Assembly (NCBI RefSeq): GCF_002149035.1
Contig: NZ_NGFP01000018.1
Location: forward strand, 1 to 62,740
Length of the DNA stretch: 62,740 bases
Direction of reading: 5' to 3'
Source: Streptosporangium minutum
Lineage (GTDB): Bacteria; Actinomycetota; Actinomycetes; Streptosporangiales; Streptosporangiaceae
In this document: positions 8,855 to 17,904 of the stretch, piece by piece
Numbering within the stretch: the first letter of the stretch is position 1
How the letters are laid out: each line of letters begins with the position of its first letter
Program-made: the position numbers and the translations under genes
Notes under the pieces: generated by a model
The model's input: only the letters and a program-made list of their open reading frames with translations
Told to the model about the DNA's origin: nothing
Databases searched by the model: none

Positions 8855-10249
8855 TCACAGCCGGCTCCATGCCTCCGTGAGCACGGAGCGGAGAATCGAC
8901 TCGATCTCGTCGAACTCCTTGGGGCCGCAGATGAGCGGCGGGGCGAGCTGGACCACGGGGTCGCCGCGGTCGTCGGCGCGGCAGTACAGGCCCGCGTCGT
9001 AGAGGGCCTTGGACAGGAAGCCGCGGAGCAGGCGCTCGGACTCGTCGGCGTTGAAGGTCTCCTTGGTGTCCTTGTCCTTGACCAGCTCGATGCCCCAGAA
9101 GTAGCCGGAGCCGCGTACGTCTCCGACGATGGGCAGGTCGCGGAGACGCTCCAGGGTGGAACGGAAGACCGGCTCGTTGCGGGTCACGTGACCGAGCAGG
9201 TCCTCGCGCTCGAACAGGTCGAGGTTGGCCAGGGCGACCGCGGCGGAGACGGGGTGGCCGCCGAAGGTGTAGCCGTGGGCGAACATCTCGGTGCCGTTGC
9301 TGAACGGCTCGAACAGCCGGTCCGAGGCGATCATGGCGCCGATCGGCGAGTAACCGCTGGTCATGCCCTTGGCGCAGGTGATGATGTCGGGGACGTAGTC
9401 GAACTTCTGCCCGCCGAACATGGTGCCGAGGCGGCCGAAGGCGCAGATGACCTCGTCGGAGACGAGCAGGACGTCGTACTCGTCGCAGATCTCGCGCAGG
9501 CGCTGGAAGTATCCGGGCGGCGGCGGGAAGCAGCCGCCGGCGTTCTGCACCGGCTCGACGAAGACGGCGGCCACGGTGTCGGGGCCCTCCATCTCGATGG
9601 CGCGGGCGACGCGCTCGGCGGCCCAGTAGCCGTACTGCTCCGGGGTCATGCCGGGGACGCCGGTGATCTCGTCGGCCCGGTAGTGGTTGGTGTTCGGCAC
9701 GCGGACCGAGCCCGGGACCAGCGGCTCGAACATCTGCTTGAAGGCCGGGATGCCGGTGATCGACAGGGCGCCCTGCGGGGTGCCGTGGTAGGCGATCTGG
9801 CGGCTGATGACCTTGTGCTTGAGCGGCTTGCCGGTCAGCTTGAAGTACTGCTTGGCGAGCTTCCACGCGCTCTCGACGGCCTCGCCGCCGCCGGTGGTGA
9901 AGAAGACGCGGTTGAGGTCGCCGGGGGTCTCGGCCGCCAGCCGCTGGGCCAGCTCGACGGCCTTGGGGTGGGCGTAGGACCAGAGCGGGAAGAACGCCAG
10001 CTCCTGCGCCTGCTTGGCGGCGGCCTCGGCCAGCTCGCTGCGGCCGTGCCCCGCCTGGACCACGAACAGGCCGGCGAGTCCGTCAAGGTAGCGCTTGCCG
10101 TGCACGTCGTAGACGTATGCGCCCTCACCGCGCACGATCATCGGGACTTCGGCGCCCCTGTCAGAGCTGTGCCGGCTGAAGTGCATCCACAGGTGGTCCT
10201 GCGCGGCCTGCATGAGCGAGGCCACGTCGGTGTTTTCAGGGTGGGTCAT
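8855..10249 (-). CDS. Class III PLP aminotransferase (putrescine/beta-alanine:pyruvate type)
   Basis: A 464-residue PLP fold-type I omega-aminotransferase. FTTGGGEAVESAWKLAKQYF binds the cofactor phosphate. DVLLVSDEVICAFGRLG contains the Asp that pairs with the pyridine nitrogen. The Schiff-base Lys is about residue 294 in TCAKGMTSGYSPIGAM. The sequence resembles SpuC-type putrescine:pyruvate and beta-alanine:pyruvate aminotransferases, and the adjacent ald supports pyruvate as acceptor, since alanine would be the product. ATG 10249 is chosen over an upstream extension because GAGGGAAG precedes it at good spacing and homologues start near here. The donor amine is not determined. Confidence 0.9.
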   Translation of the reverse strand: MTHPENTDVASLMQAAQDHLWMHFSRHSSDRGAEVPMIVRGEGAYVYDVHGKRYLDGLAGLFVVQAGHGRSELAEAAAKQAQELAFFPLWSYAHPKAVELAQRLAAETPGDLNRVFFTTGGGEAVESAWKLAKQYFKLTGKPLKHKVISRQIAYHGTPQGALSITGIPAFKQMFEPLVPGSVRVPNTNHYRADEITGVPGMTPEQYGYWAAERVARAIEMEGPDTVAAVFVEPVQNAGGCFPPPPGYFQRLREICDEYDVLLVSDEVICAFGRLGTMFGGQKFDYVPDIITCAKGMTSGYSPIGAMIASDRLFEPFSNGTEMFAHGYTFGGHPVSAAVALANLDLFEREDLLGHVTRNEPVFRSTLERLRDLPIVGDVRGSGYFWGIELVKDKDTKETFNADESERLLRGFLSKALYDAGLYCRADDRGDPVVQLAPPLICGPKEFDEIESILRSVLTEAWSRL

Positions 10250-10344
10250 CGCTATCTTCCCTCGAAGGTCTGAGCTTCCCAACAGTCTGCAGCCAGCAGA
10301 ACGTCTTGCCAAGTGAAAACGTGGCAATAGAGTGCAAGAACTTC

Positions 10345-10458
10345 GGAATCCGCAAAACAGGCATGCAACAACAACGAAATCCGCGTACGGAATCCGGGAG
10401 TGTCCGGACCATGGGCAACCCTCGGTTCCGTTTGACGGAATCCCGGTGTGCTGGAATC
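10345..10458. promoter_or_regulatory. Four direct GGAATC repeats in the aminotransferase/M20 divergent region
   Basis: GGAATC occurs at 10345-10350, 10389-10394, 10437-10442 and 10453-10458, in one orientation, inside an unusually AT-rich 280-nt divergent promoter region. They may be binding sites for a regulator of both genes. Confidence 0.35.
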
Positions 10459-10529
10459 GGGGTGAACCACAGCCACATGCCGGCTGTGATCAAATAGGAC
10501 GACCAGATATTGAGATGCGAGGGAACGTC

Positions 10530-11876
10530 GTGACTCCTGACGAGATCGAAGGCGCCGTCGCCGCGGGCCTGCCCCAGGCGGTCGAAGACCTCAAGCGGCT
10601 CGTCGCCATCCCCTCGGTGGCCTTCCCGGGCCACCCGGAGGAGCCGGTGCGCGCCGCCGCCGCGGCGACCGAGGAGCTGCTGCGCAGCACCGGGCTGCCG
10701 CACGTCCGGCAGATTCCGGTCGAGGGAAGCTTCCCCGCCGTCTACGCCGAGGCCCCGGCCCCGCCCGGCGCGCCGACCGTGCTGCTCTACGCGCACTATG
10801 ACGTACAGCCCGCGGGCGACCCCGCGCTGTGGCGCACCCCGGCCTTCGAGCCGACGGAGATCGACGGGGCCATCCACGGCCGCGGCGCCGCCGACGACAA
10901 GTCCGGCGTCATCTCCCACGTCGCCGCGCTCCGCGCCTTCCAGGGACGCTTCCCGGTGGGCATCAAGGTGATCATCGAGGGCCAGGAGGAGTACGCCGGG
11001 GAGCGCCTTGAGACCTTCGTCGAGCAGAACCCCGAGCTGCTCCGCGCCGACGCGATCATCGTCGCCGACTGTGGCAACCCGAGCGTGGGCGACCCGGCGG
11101 TGACCACCTCTCTGCGCGGCATGGGCGCCTTCACCGTCGAGGTGCGCACCCTGAAGGAGTCGCTGCACAGCGGCTCGTTCGGCGGCGCCGCCCCGGACGC
11201 GCTCGCCGCGCTGATCCGGATGCTGTCCGCCCTGCACGACGACCACGGCGACATCCGCGTCCCCGGCCTGCCGCGCGGCAGCTTCCTCGGCTCCGGCCCC
11301 TCGGAGGAGGAGTTCCGGGCCACGGCGGGCGTGCTCGACGGCGTCTCGCTGGTCGGCTCGGGTTCGCTGGCCGACCGCCTGTGGGCCTCCTACGCCATCA
11401 CGGTCACCGGTCTGGACGTGCCGACCGTCTCCGGCGCCATCAACGCGGTCCAGGCGGTCGCGCGCGCCCGGGTGACCGTGCGCGTGCCTCCGGCGGGCGA
11501 CCCGAAGACGACCGTGGACGCCGTGGTCGACTTCCTGCGGCAGGTCGCTCCCTGGGGTGTGGAGGTGCACGTCACCGACTACGTGCTGGGCTCCGGCTAC
11601 CTCGCCGACTCCGGCGGGGCCGCCCGCGCCGCACTGAACCGGGCGATGGAGCGCGCCTTCGGCCGCCCGCCGCGCGACGTCGGCGCCGGCGGCTCGATCC
11701 CGCTGGTCTCCACGCTCGTCAAGCAGTTCCCCGCCGCCTCGATCCTGCTGTTCGGCGCCGAGGACGACGACGCCTCGATCCACGCGCCCAACGAGCGGGT
11801 CAACGTCGAGGAGCTGCGCCGCACGGCCCTCGCGGAGGCGCTCTTCCTCCAGGAGTACGGCTCCGCGACGGTCTAG
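10530..11876 (+). CDS. M20 family metallodipeptidase
   Basis: A 448-residue cytosolic zinc dipeptidase or deacylase of the M20 (ArgE/DapE/CNDP-like) family. The first metal His lies in YAHYDVQPAGDP, the bridging Asp in GRGAADDKSG, the catalytic Glu pair in EGQEEYAG, and the lid-domain His in LHSGSFGG. The closing metal His is in DASIHAPNE. GTG 10530 is preferred: GAGGGA lies 6 nt upstream, while ATG 10515 lacks a Shine-Dalgarno and longer forms add a nonconserved, Pro/Arg-rich leader. It is divergent from the aminotransferase gene. Substrate specificity is not visible. Confidence 0.92.
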   Translation: MTPDEIEGAVAAGLPQAVEDLKRLVAIPSVAFPGHPEEPVRAAAAATEELLRSTGLPHVRQIPVEGSFPAVYAEAPAPPGAPTVLLYAHYDVQPAGDPALWRTPAFEPTEIDGAIHGRGAADDKSGVISHVAALRAFQGRFPVGIKVIIEGQEEYAGERLETFVEQNPELLRADAIIVADCGNPSVGDPAVTTSLRGMGAFTVEVRTLKESLHSGSFGGAAPDALAALIRMLSALHDDHGDIRVPGLPRGSFLGSGPSEEEFRATAGVLDGVSLVGSGSLADRLWASYAITVTGLDVPTVSGAINAVQAVARARVTVRVPPAGDPKTTVDAVVDFLRQVAPWGVEVHVTDYVLGSGYLADSGGAARAALNRAMERAFGRPPRDVGAGGSIPLVSTLVKQFPAASILLFGAEDDDASIHAPNERVNVEELRRTALAEALFLQEYGSATV

Positions 11877-11890
11877 CACGACCGTTCGAG

Positions 11891-11931
11891 AGGACCCGTC
11901 CCACCCGGCACGACCGGGAGGGGCGGGTCCT
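11891..11931 (+). terminator. Hairpin terminator after the M20 gene
   Basis: AGGACCCGTCCC at 11891-11902 pairs with GGGGCGGGTCCT at 11920-11931 with one G-U. The loop carries CCCGG/CCGGG. A smaller CACCTG-N6-CAGGTG hairpin follows at 11949-11966. Confidence 0.65.
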
Positions 11932-12192
11932 TCCGCATTGTCGCGGGCCACCTGTCTGATCAGGTGCTCTCCGGGAGGCCGGCCGTCAGCCCCGGGGGAA
12001 CGGGGAGTCCGGGAGGGCCGTCAGGGCCCGGAGCGTGTCGCGACCGCCCCAGGAGGCGTCCATCCATACGGCGCCGCACGTGAACCGAGCCGGTCGCTCA
12101 CCTGACCACGTCAGATGAATGACCGCTTTCGTGAGAATCGACACCTTTATCCGGCCGGTCACCTGCGGGAATCCTGCACGTGATATTTTTGT

Positions 12193-12206
12193 ACTGACTG
12201 GTCAGT
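12193..12206. promoter_or_regulatory. TetR-type operator ACTGAC-TG-GTCAGT
   Basis: Perfect 6-bp arms around TG, 21 nt before the first gene of the YhgE module. TATTTT at 12184-12189 fits a -10, so the operator would cover the transcription start. The TetR gene at 15294 is the obvious candidate repressor. Apart from this operator and the small hairpin, 11932-12226 shows nothing else. Confidence 0.7.
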
Positions 12207-12226
12207 CTAAAGGTTCGGAGGGCGCG

Positions 12227-13000
12227 GTGTTCCACGGGGTCGCGGTGCGCGCGGTCGGCCTGTCCCTCAAAGGCGAGCATGGATGGGTCTACCGCGACGT
12301 CGGCGTGGCGGCCGAGCCGGGCGGCCTCACCGTCGTCACCGGGCAGGCGGGCAGCGGGCGCACGAGCCTGCTCCTTACCCTGGCGGGACGGATGAGACCC
12401 TCCGAAGGCACGCTCACCGTCGGGCGGTACGCCAGGCCGAGGGCGATCCGGCGGGTCGCCGCGCTCGGCCTGGTCGACGGGGTCAACGACCTGGAGAAGG
12501 CGCTGACGGTCCGCGAGCACCTGCACGAGCGGTCGCCGGGCATGTTCTGGGGCAGGCGGCAGGAGTCGCGGGCCGGGACCGCGCTGACCTTGGCCGGCCT
12601 GGAGCTGTCCCCCGGCGACCGCACCCTCATCCGCGACCTGAGCCGGGAGGAGCGGGTGCGGCTCGGGATCGCGCTCGCGCTGCTCGATGCCCCGGGGCTG
12701 CTGGTCCTCGACAACGTGGACACCGGCCTCGCCCAGGACCGCCAGGAGGCGCTCTGGGCGACGCTGGGAGAGCTGGGCGAGCGAGGGCTGACGGTCTTCG
12801 CCGCCTGTACGGAGAGCGAGCGGGCGGCGGCGGTTCACCTGCCCTCCAGGAACCCCGAGAGCTCCGAGAACCCCGGGAACTCCGGGAACTCCGTAAGCCC
12901 CTCGAAGACCGCGCGACCAGTGGAGCCGGGGACCACGGCGGACGGGCGGGACGGGAAGACCGTGGCGCGGACCGTACAGACCGAGGAGAGGGACCGATGA
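12227..13000 (+). CDS. Degenerate ABC-type ATP-binding protein of a YhgE/Pip module
   Basis: A 257-residue ABC nucleotide-binding-domain protein with altered catalytic motifs. Walker A reads GQAGSGRTS, with Arg in place of the invariant Lys. The signature is LSREE instead of LSGGQ, and Walker B ends LLVLDNVDTGL, with Asn where the catalytic Glu belongs. The last ~45 residues are a low-complexity tail with ENPGNSGNS-like repeats. These changes suggest binding without normal hydrolysis (inference). GTG 12227 is preferred, with GGAGGG just upstream and directly after the TetR-type operator. The stop overlaps the next start by 4 nt (ATGA). It probably acts with the YhgE/Pip membrane protein. Confidence 0.8.
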   Translation: MFHGVAVRAVGLSLKGEHGWVYRDVGVAAEPGGLTVVTGQAGSGRTSLLLTLAGRMRPSEGTLTVGRYARPRAIRRVAALGLVDGVNDLEKALTVREHLHERSPGMFWGRRQESRAGTALTLAGLELSPGDRTLIRDLSREERVRLGIALALLDAPGLLVLDNVDTGLAQDRQEALWATLGELGERGLTVFAACTESERAAAVHLPSRNPESSENPGNSGNSVSPSKTARPVEPGTTADGRDGKTVARTVQTEERDR

Positions 13001-15279
13001 GATCGTTGCGGCTGGGACGGCTGGAGCTGCGGCGGTTCACCCGGTCGCGGCTGACCCGGGCGGCGCTGGCGGGCGTGGTGATGCTGCCGCTGCTGTACGC
13101 CGGGCTGTACCTGTGGTCGTTCTGGGACCCGCAGGGCAACCTCGAGAACATCCCCGTGGCGCTGGTCGTGGAGGACAGGCCCGCGACCGTCGACGGCAGG
13201 ACGGTCGACGCGGGCCGCGAGCTGGCCGACGAGCTGCGTGACCGCAAGGTCCTGGGCTGGCACACGGTCGACGCCCGGCAGGCCGCCGACGGCGTGAACG
13301 ACGGCAGCTTCTACCTGTCCCTGACCATCCCCGCCGACTTCAGCGCCCGGCTCGCCTCACCCTCCGGCGACGGCACGCCGACCCCGGCCGAGCTCGGCGT
13401 GCGGGTCGACACCGGCCGCAGCTACATCATGGGAACGATCTCCGACGCGGTGTTCACCGAGGTCAAGGACGCGGCGGGCCGTACCGCGCTGAAGGACTAC
13501 TGGGACAACGTCTTCGTGTCCTTCGGCGAGCTGCACGACGCCACCGCCAAGGCCGCGGACGGTGCGGACGATCTGCACGACGGTACGGCGAAGGCCGGAA
13601 AGGGCGCGTCCACCCTGAACACGGGCCTCGGCCAGGCCAAGACCGGCACCCACCAGCTCACCGTGGGCCTGGGCAGCGCCAACACCGCCACCGGCCGGCT
13701 GTCGGCCGGGGCGGACAAGCTGACCAGGGGCCTGGGCCAGGCGGAGAGCGGCTCACGCAAGCTGGGCCAGGGGCTGGCGAAGCTGGAGAAGGGCGCCAAG
13801 CAGGTAGCCGACGGCAACGCACAGGTCTACGAGCAGGTCCACGCCCAGGTGCCGAAGATCAACAAGGTGGCCGACGAGGTCGTCCCGGTGCTGGAGGAGA
13901 ACGGCGCGCGGCTGCGATCGCTCGCGGAGGCCGTCGAGCGGGGCGCCGGCCTGGTCGCCGACGGCGCGGGAGCGCTGCCCGGCGGGATCAAGCAGGGGGC
14001 CGAGCAGTCCCGGCAGCAGGCGCAGCAGCTGCAGAACTGGCTGGACGGCAATCCGGACGCCGATCCGCGGCTGCGGGCCATCGCCGAACGCCTCGCCCGG
14101 TCGACCCAGGAGGTGGCCACCGGGCTGGAGGGCGCCGCCACCGGCGACGGCGGCGGCGCCGCGGCCCAGCTGCAGCGGGACGCCCGCAGGATCGCGGAGG
14201 TCGCGGGCCGGACGGCGGAGGTCGCGCCGACCGCGGGCAGGCAGCTCGACCAGGCCAGAGACAAGATCAATCAGTTGGACGAGGGGCTCGGCAAGCTGGC
14301 CGACGGCTCGGCGAAGCTCCACTCCGGCCTCGGTGACGCGGCGGACGCCAACGGAAAGATCACCTCTGGGATCTCCCAGCTCGGCGACGGCTCCGCCCAG
14401 CTCAGCCAGGGGCTGACCCGGCTCGGCGGCGGCATCGTCAAGCTGAGCGACGGCGCGGCCAGGGTGGACAGCGGGGTGGGCCGCCTGCACGAGGGCGCCG
14501 GGGAGCTCACCACCGGCATCGGCAAGCTGGCCGACGGGTCCAGGGAACTGAGCGACAAGCTCGGAGACGGCGCCGAACAGATCCCCGACTACGGCAGGGA
14601 CGAGCGCGCGGACCGGAGCGACATGATGAGCGAGCCGGTCAAGCTGGCCGACCAGGTCCTCAACGAGGTTCCCAACTACGGCACCGGGTTCGCGCCGTTC
14701 TTCGTCCCGCTGGCCCTCTGGGTCGGCGCGATGGTGAGCTACATGGTGCTGCGCCCGCTCAACCCCCGCCTCCTGGCCGGTACGGCCCCCGCCTGGCGGA
14801 TCGCGGTGGCCGGTTGGCTGCCGGGGCTGGTCCTGGGCGCCGCGCAGGTGGGCGTGCTGATGGCGGTGATCAGGTTCGGGCTCGGCATGGAGGCCGCGCA
14901 CTGGGCCGGGATCGCCGGGATCCTGCTGCTCACCGTGGCGGCCTTCCTGGCGATCGTGCAGGCGGTCAACGCCCTGCTCGGCGCGCCGGGGCGGGTCGTG
15001 GTGCTGGCGCTGCTGATGCTCCAGCTGACCTCGGCCGCCGGGACGTACCCGATCGAGACCTCGCCGGGCTTCTTCCAGACGATCTCGCCGTGGCTCCCGA
15101 TGAGCTGGGTGGTCAGCGCGCTGCGACGGCTGATCAGCGGCGGCGACCTCACGGTGGTCTGGCAGGCCTGCGGGGTGCTGACCCTGACCGTGGCGCTGGG
15201 CCTGAGCCTGACCGTCTACGCCGTGCACAAGGGACGCACCTGGTCGATGCGGCGCCTCCACCCCGAGCTCGCGCTCTGA
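12997..15279 (+). CDS. YhgE/Pip domain membrane protein
   Basis: A 760-residue protein of the YhgE/Pip (ABC-2-like) family. One N-terminal membrane segment lies at about 22-45. A long extracytoplasmic region (~60-560) has many degenerate 7-11-residue repeats of the LxDGxxKL type, for example KLADGSAKLHSGLGDAA. Five or six membrane helices follow from about residue 565 to the end. The family includes phage-infection protein and ESX/type VII-associated YueB-like receptors; its biochemical role is unsettled. It is translationally coupled to the degenerate ABC protein and followed 14 nt later by a TetR gene, so the three form one module. The repeat region is predicted coiled coil. Confidence 0.9.
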   Translation: MRSLRLGRLELRRFTRSRLTRAALAGVVMLPLLYAGLYLWSFWDPQGNLENIPVALVVEDRPATVDGRTVDAGRELADELRDRKVLGWHTVDARQAADGVNDGSFYLSLTIPADFSARLASPSGDGTPTPAELGVRVDTGRSYIMGTISDAVFTEVKDAAGRTALKDYWDNVFVSFGELHDATAKAADGADDLHDGTAKAGKGASTLNTGLGQAKTGTHQLTVGLGSANTATGRLSAGADKLTRGLGQAESGSRKLGQGLAKLEKGAKQVADGNAQVYEQVHAQVPKINKVADEVVPVLEENGARLRSLAEAVERGAGLVADGAGALPGGIKQGAEQSRQQAQQLQNWLDGNPDADPRLRAIAERLARSTQEVATGLEGAATGDGGGAAAQLQRDARRIAEVAGRTAEVAPTAGRQLDQARDKINQLDEGLGKLADGSAKLHSGLGDAADANGKITSGISQLGDGSAQLSQGLTRLGGGIVKLSDGAARVDSGVGRLHEGAGELTTGIGKLADGSRELSDKLGDGAEQIPDYGRDERADRSDMMSEPVKLADQVLNEVPNYGTGFAPFFVPLALWVGAMVSYMVLRPLNPRLLAGTAPAWRIAVAGWLPGLVLGAAQVGVLMAVIRFGLGMEAAHWAGIAGILLLTVAAFLAIVQAVNALLGAPGRVVVLALLMLQLTSAAGTYPIETSPGFFQTISPWLPMSWVVSALRRLISGGDLTVVWQACGVLTLTVALGLSLTVYAVHKGRTWSMRRLHPELAL

Positions 15280-15280
15280 C

Positions 15281-15286
15281 TACGGT
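15281..15286 (+). promoter_or_regulatory. -10 hexamer TACGGT, leaderless-type, for tetR
   Basis: TACGGT ends 7 nt before ATG 15294 and overlaps the end of the YhgE gene. It would give the regulator its own promoter beside read-through from the operon. Confidence 0.45.
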
Positions 15287-15293
15287 TCCCTTT

Positions 15294-15953
15294 ATGACAG
15301 AGCAGCGGGCCGGGGCCAGAGACGCCGGCACGGAGCGGGGCCGCCGGGAATCCGGGACGGGTGCGACCGCGAGGAGGGGTGACGGCCGCCGGGCCGAGAC
15401 GAGGCTCAGGCTGTTCACGGCGGCGGTGGAGGTGATCGCGGAGCAGGGGTACACCGCCGCCACGGTGGACGCGATCGCCGAGCGGGCCGGAGTGGCCAAG
15501 GGCACCGTGTTCTACAACTTCGGCAGCAAGGAGGCGCTCTTCGCCGCGCTGCTCGAACACGGCATCCAGCGGCTGGCCGACGCGATGGGCGAGGCGGACA
15601 CCGGGCAGGCGGCGTTCGACGCCCTCGACTCGGTGGTCATGGCGCAGCTGCGGTTCTTCGAGGAGTACGGCGCGTTCGCCCGGGTGCTGCTCGCCGAGAT
15701 GTGGCGCACGGCCTGGCAGGACGCGGTCGCCAGGCTGCGCGAGCAGGCGCTGGGGGTCTACGCGGGCGCGCTGCGCCGGGCGGTGGCCGAGGGCGCGATC
15801 CGGGAGGACCTGGACGTGGAGACCGCGGCGACCGCCGTGTTCGGCATGGTGCTGACCGTCTCGATCGAGCGCCGGGCGCTGTACCCGGACCGTCCGATCG
15901 AGCAGTTGCACGCCACCCTCGTCGATCTCCTGCACGGGCGGGTCTCCGGCTAG
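15294..15953 (+). CDS. TetR/AcrR family regulator
   Basis: A 219-residue one-component repressor. A basic leader of ~30 residues precedes the TetR_N helix-turn-helix at about 35-80, with AAVEVIAEQGYTAATVDAI, AGVAKGTVFYNFGSKEALFA and the recognition helix between. The C-terminal all-helical ligand domain resembles TetR_C members with RFFEEYGAFARVLLAEMW. It is the last gene of the ABC/YhgE module and is the likely binder of the ACTGAC-TG-GTCAGT palindrome 3 kb upstream, giving autoregulation. The ligand is unknown. Confidence 0.92.
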   Translation: MTEQRAGARDAGTERGRRESGTGATARRGDGRRAETRLRLFTAAVEVIAEQGYTAATVDAIAERAGVAKGTVFYNFGSKEALFAALLEHGIQRLADAMGEADTGQAAFDALDSVVMAQLRFFEEYGAFARVLLAEMWRTAWQDAVARLREQALGVYAGALRRAVAEGAIREDLDVETAATAVFGMVLTVSIERRALYPDRPIEQLHATLVDLLHGRVSG

Positions 15954-16023
15954 ACCGTCCCCTGCGGAGGGCGGCGGTCCGGCCTCGCGGAAGGCGGCCG
16001 GTCCAAGGGAAATGGTGGAAACC

Positions 16024-16053
16024 TTGTCCAGGTAAATCGGTTCTTCCTACGAT
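16024..16053 (+). promoter_or_regulatory. Promoter of the VWA/PspA cluster, leaderless
   Basis: TTGTCC (16024-16029), an 18-nt spacer, then TACGAT (16048-16053) lying 6 nt before GTG 16060. This is the best -35/-10 pair in the window, and it places the transcription start on the start codon. Confidence 0.6.
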
Positions 16054-16059
16054 CATCGG

Positions 16060-17844
16060 GTGGCCTACTCCCCCGCACGACCCCGCCGACGGATCCTGCC
16101 CTACCTCCTGGCCGTCGTGCTGGCCATCGGACTGATCGCAGGACTGCGCTGGTTCTTCGGCAGGAGCGGGGAGAGCAAGCCGAGCGCCTGCTCGGGCGAG
16201 TCGGCGAAGATCCGGGTGGCGTCCTCCCAGGACAAGATCTGGATCCTGCGGGAGGTCGCCAAGGAGTACAGCGGGCGGACCGTGGCCGGGCGCTGCGCCG
16301 AGGTGGTCATCGACGAGGCCAATTCGGGCACCGCGATGCGGGCCCTGGCCAGGGGGTGGAAGGAGCAGACCGACGGCGAGCGGCCGGACGTGTGGTCCCC
16401 CGCCGCCTCCGCGTGGGTGACGCTGCTGCGCCAGCAGGCCGCGGGCACCGACGGCACCGTGCCGGTCGCCGACGGGAAGCCGGTACCGATCGTGACCGCG
16501 CCGCTGGTCTTCGCGATGCCCAAGCCGATGGCCGAGGCCCTGGGCTGGCCGGGCAAGGCGATCGGCTGGGCGGAGCTGGCCGGGCTGGCGGCCGACCCCA
16601 AGGGCTGGGCGAAGTACGGTCACCCCGAGTGGGGCCAGTTCAAGCTGGGCAAGACCAACCCCAACTACTCGACCAGCGGCCTGAACGCCACCATCGGCGC
16701 CTACTTCGCCGCGACCGGCACCACCTCGGACCTGACCGCCGGCGACATCGCCGACGCCAGGACCCGCGACTTCGTCAAGGGCGTCGAGCAGTCGATCGTG
16801 CACTACGGTGACATCTCGATGACCTTCCTGGGCAACCTGCTCCGCGCGGACGACCGGGGCGAGTCCATGGCCTACATCTCCGCGATCACCGTCGAGGAGA
16901 ACTCGGTCACCGACTACAACCGGGGCAACCCGTCGGGCAACCCGGCCACGCTGGGCGAGCACGCCCCGCCGCGCACCCCGCTGGTGGCCGTCAGCCCCAA
17001 GGAGGGCACGCTCTTCTCCGACCACCCCTACGTCCCGCTGACCTGGATGGACCCGGCCAGGAAGGCCGTCGCCGACGACTTCCTGACCTACCTGCACAGC
17101 GCCCCGGTGCAGGCGAGGTTCCAGTCGTACGGCTACCGCGGCTTCGACGGCAAGCTCGGCCCCCAGGCCACCAGGGAGAACGGCGTCATCCCCGACGCCA
17201 CGATCACCACCCTCAACCTGCCCACCCCGACCGTCCTGGACAAAGTCCTGCGGAGCTGGTCGGAGCTGCGCAAGCGGGCCAACGTGCTGATCGTGGTGGA
17301 CAAGTCGGGATCGATGGAGGAGGAGGCGGCGGGCACCGGCGAGAGCCGCCTGGAGCTGGCCAAGAAGGCCGCGATCAACGCGCTGCCGCAGTTCCGCGGG
17401 GACGACAAGGTCGGTCTGTGGGCCTTCTCCACCAGGCAGGACGGCGACAGGGACTACCGGGAGCTGGTCCCGGTCGACTCGGTGTCGAAGATCGGCCCGG
17501 CGCTCCGCGACGAGCTCGGCGGGCTGACCGCCGGGGGCGGGACCGGGCTCTACGACACCACGCTCGCGGCCGTCGAGCGGATGCGCGGGGCCAGGGACGC
17601 CGGGGCGATCAACGCGGTGGTCTTCCTCACCGACGGCAAGAACGAGAAGAACGGCGGCAGCGACCTGGCCAACCTGCTCGGCAGGCTCAACCCGGACGTG
17701 CGCCTGTTCACCATCGGATACGGCGAGGGCGCCGACCAGGGCGTGCTCAAGCGGATCGCCGAGGCCACCGACGGAGCCGCCTACGACTCCTCCCGGGCGG
17801 ACACCATCGACCAGGTCTTCACCAGCGTGATCTCCAACTTCTGA
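16060..17844 (+). CDS. Membrane-anchored solute-binding + VWA domain protein (paralogue 1)
   Basis: A 594-residue protein: a short basic cytoplasmic tail, one membrane anchor at about 12-31, a periplasmic-binding-protein-like domain at ~42-390, then a von Willebrand A domain at ~405-594. The MIDAS is complete: Asp414-x-Ser-x-Ser in VVDKSGSM, Thr in GGGTGLYDTT and Asp in FLTDGKNEKN. The binding domain shares long near-identical blocks with the next protein, such as PKPMAEALGWPGK and LNATIGAYFAATG. There is no lipobox or transport partner, so the binding domain is more likely a sensor or adhesin than an importer component (inference). It is the first gene of a cluster ending in pspA. Confidence 0.9.
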   Translation: MAYSPARPRRRILPYLLAVVLAIGLIAGLRWFFGRSGESKPSACSGESAKIRVASSQDKIWILREVAKEYSGRTVAGRCAEVVIDEANSGTAMRALARGWKEQTDGERPDVWSPAASAWVTLLRQQAAGTDGTVPVADGKPVPIVTAPLVFAMPKPMAEALGWPGKAIGWAELAGLAADPKGWAKYGHPEWGQFKLGKTNPNYSTSGLNATIGAYFAATGTTSDLTAGDIADARTRDFVKGVEQSIVHYGDISMTFLGNLLRADDRGESMAYISAITVEENSVTDYNRGNPSGNPATLGEHAPPRTPLVAVSPKEGTLFSDHPYVPLTWMDPARKAVADDFLTYLHSAPVQARFQSYGYRGFDGKLGPQATRENGVIPDATITTLNLPTPTVLDKVLRSWSELRKRANVLIVVDKSGSMEEEAAGTGESRLELAKKAAINALPQFRGDDKVGLWAFSTRQDGDRDYRELVPVDSVSKIGPALRDELGGLTAGGGTGLYDTTLAAVERMRGARDAGAINAVVFLTDGKNEKNGGSDLANLLGRLNPDVRLFTIGYGEGADQGVLKRIAEATDGAAYDSSRADTIDQVFTSVISNF

Positions 17845-17904
17845 CCGCGTTCTCGTCACGGCGAACTATGGCAAGGGCTCATTCGTCGGATAAGTACTGA
17901 CACC

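Noticed and set aside
11999-12076. 25-codon minus-strand frame
   Set aside because: Too short, no Shine-Dalgarno and no similarity that I recognise.
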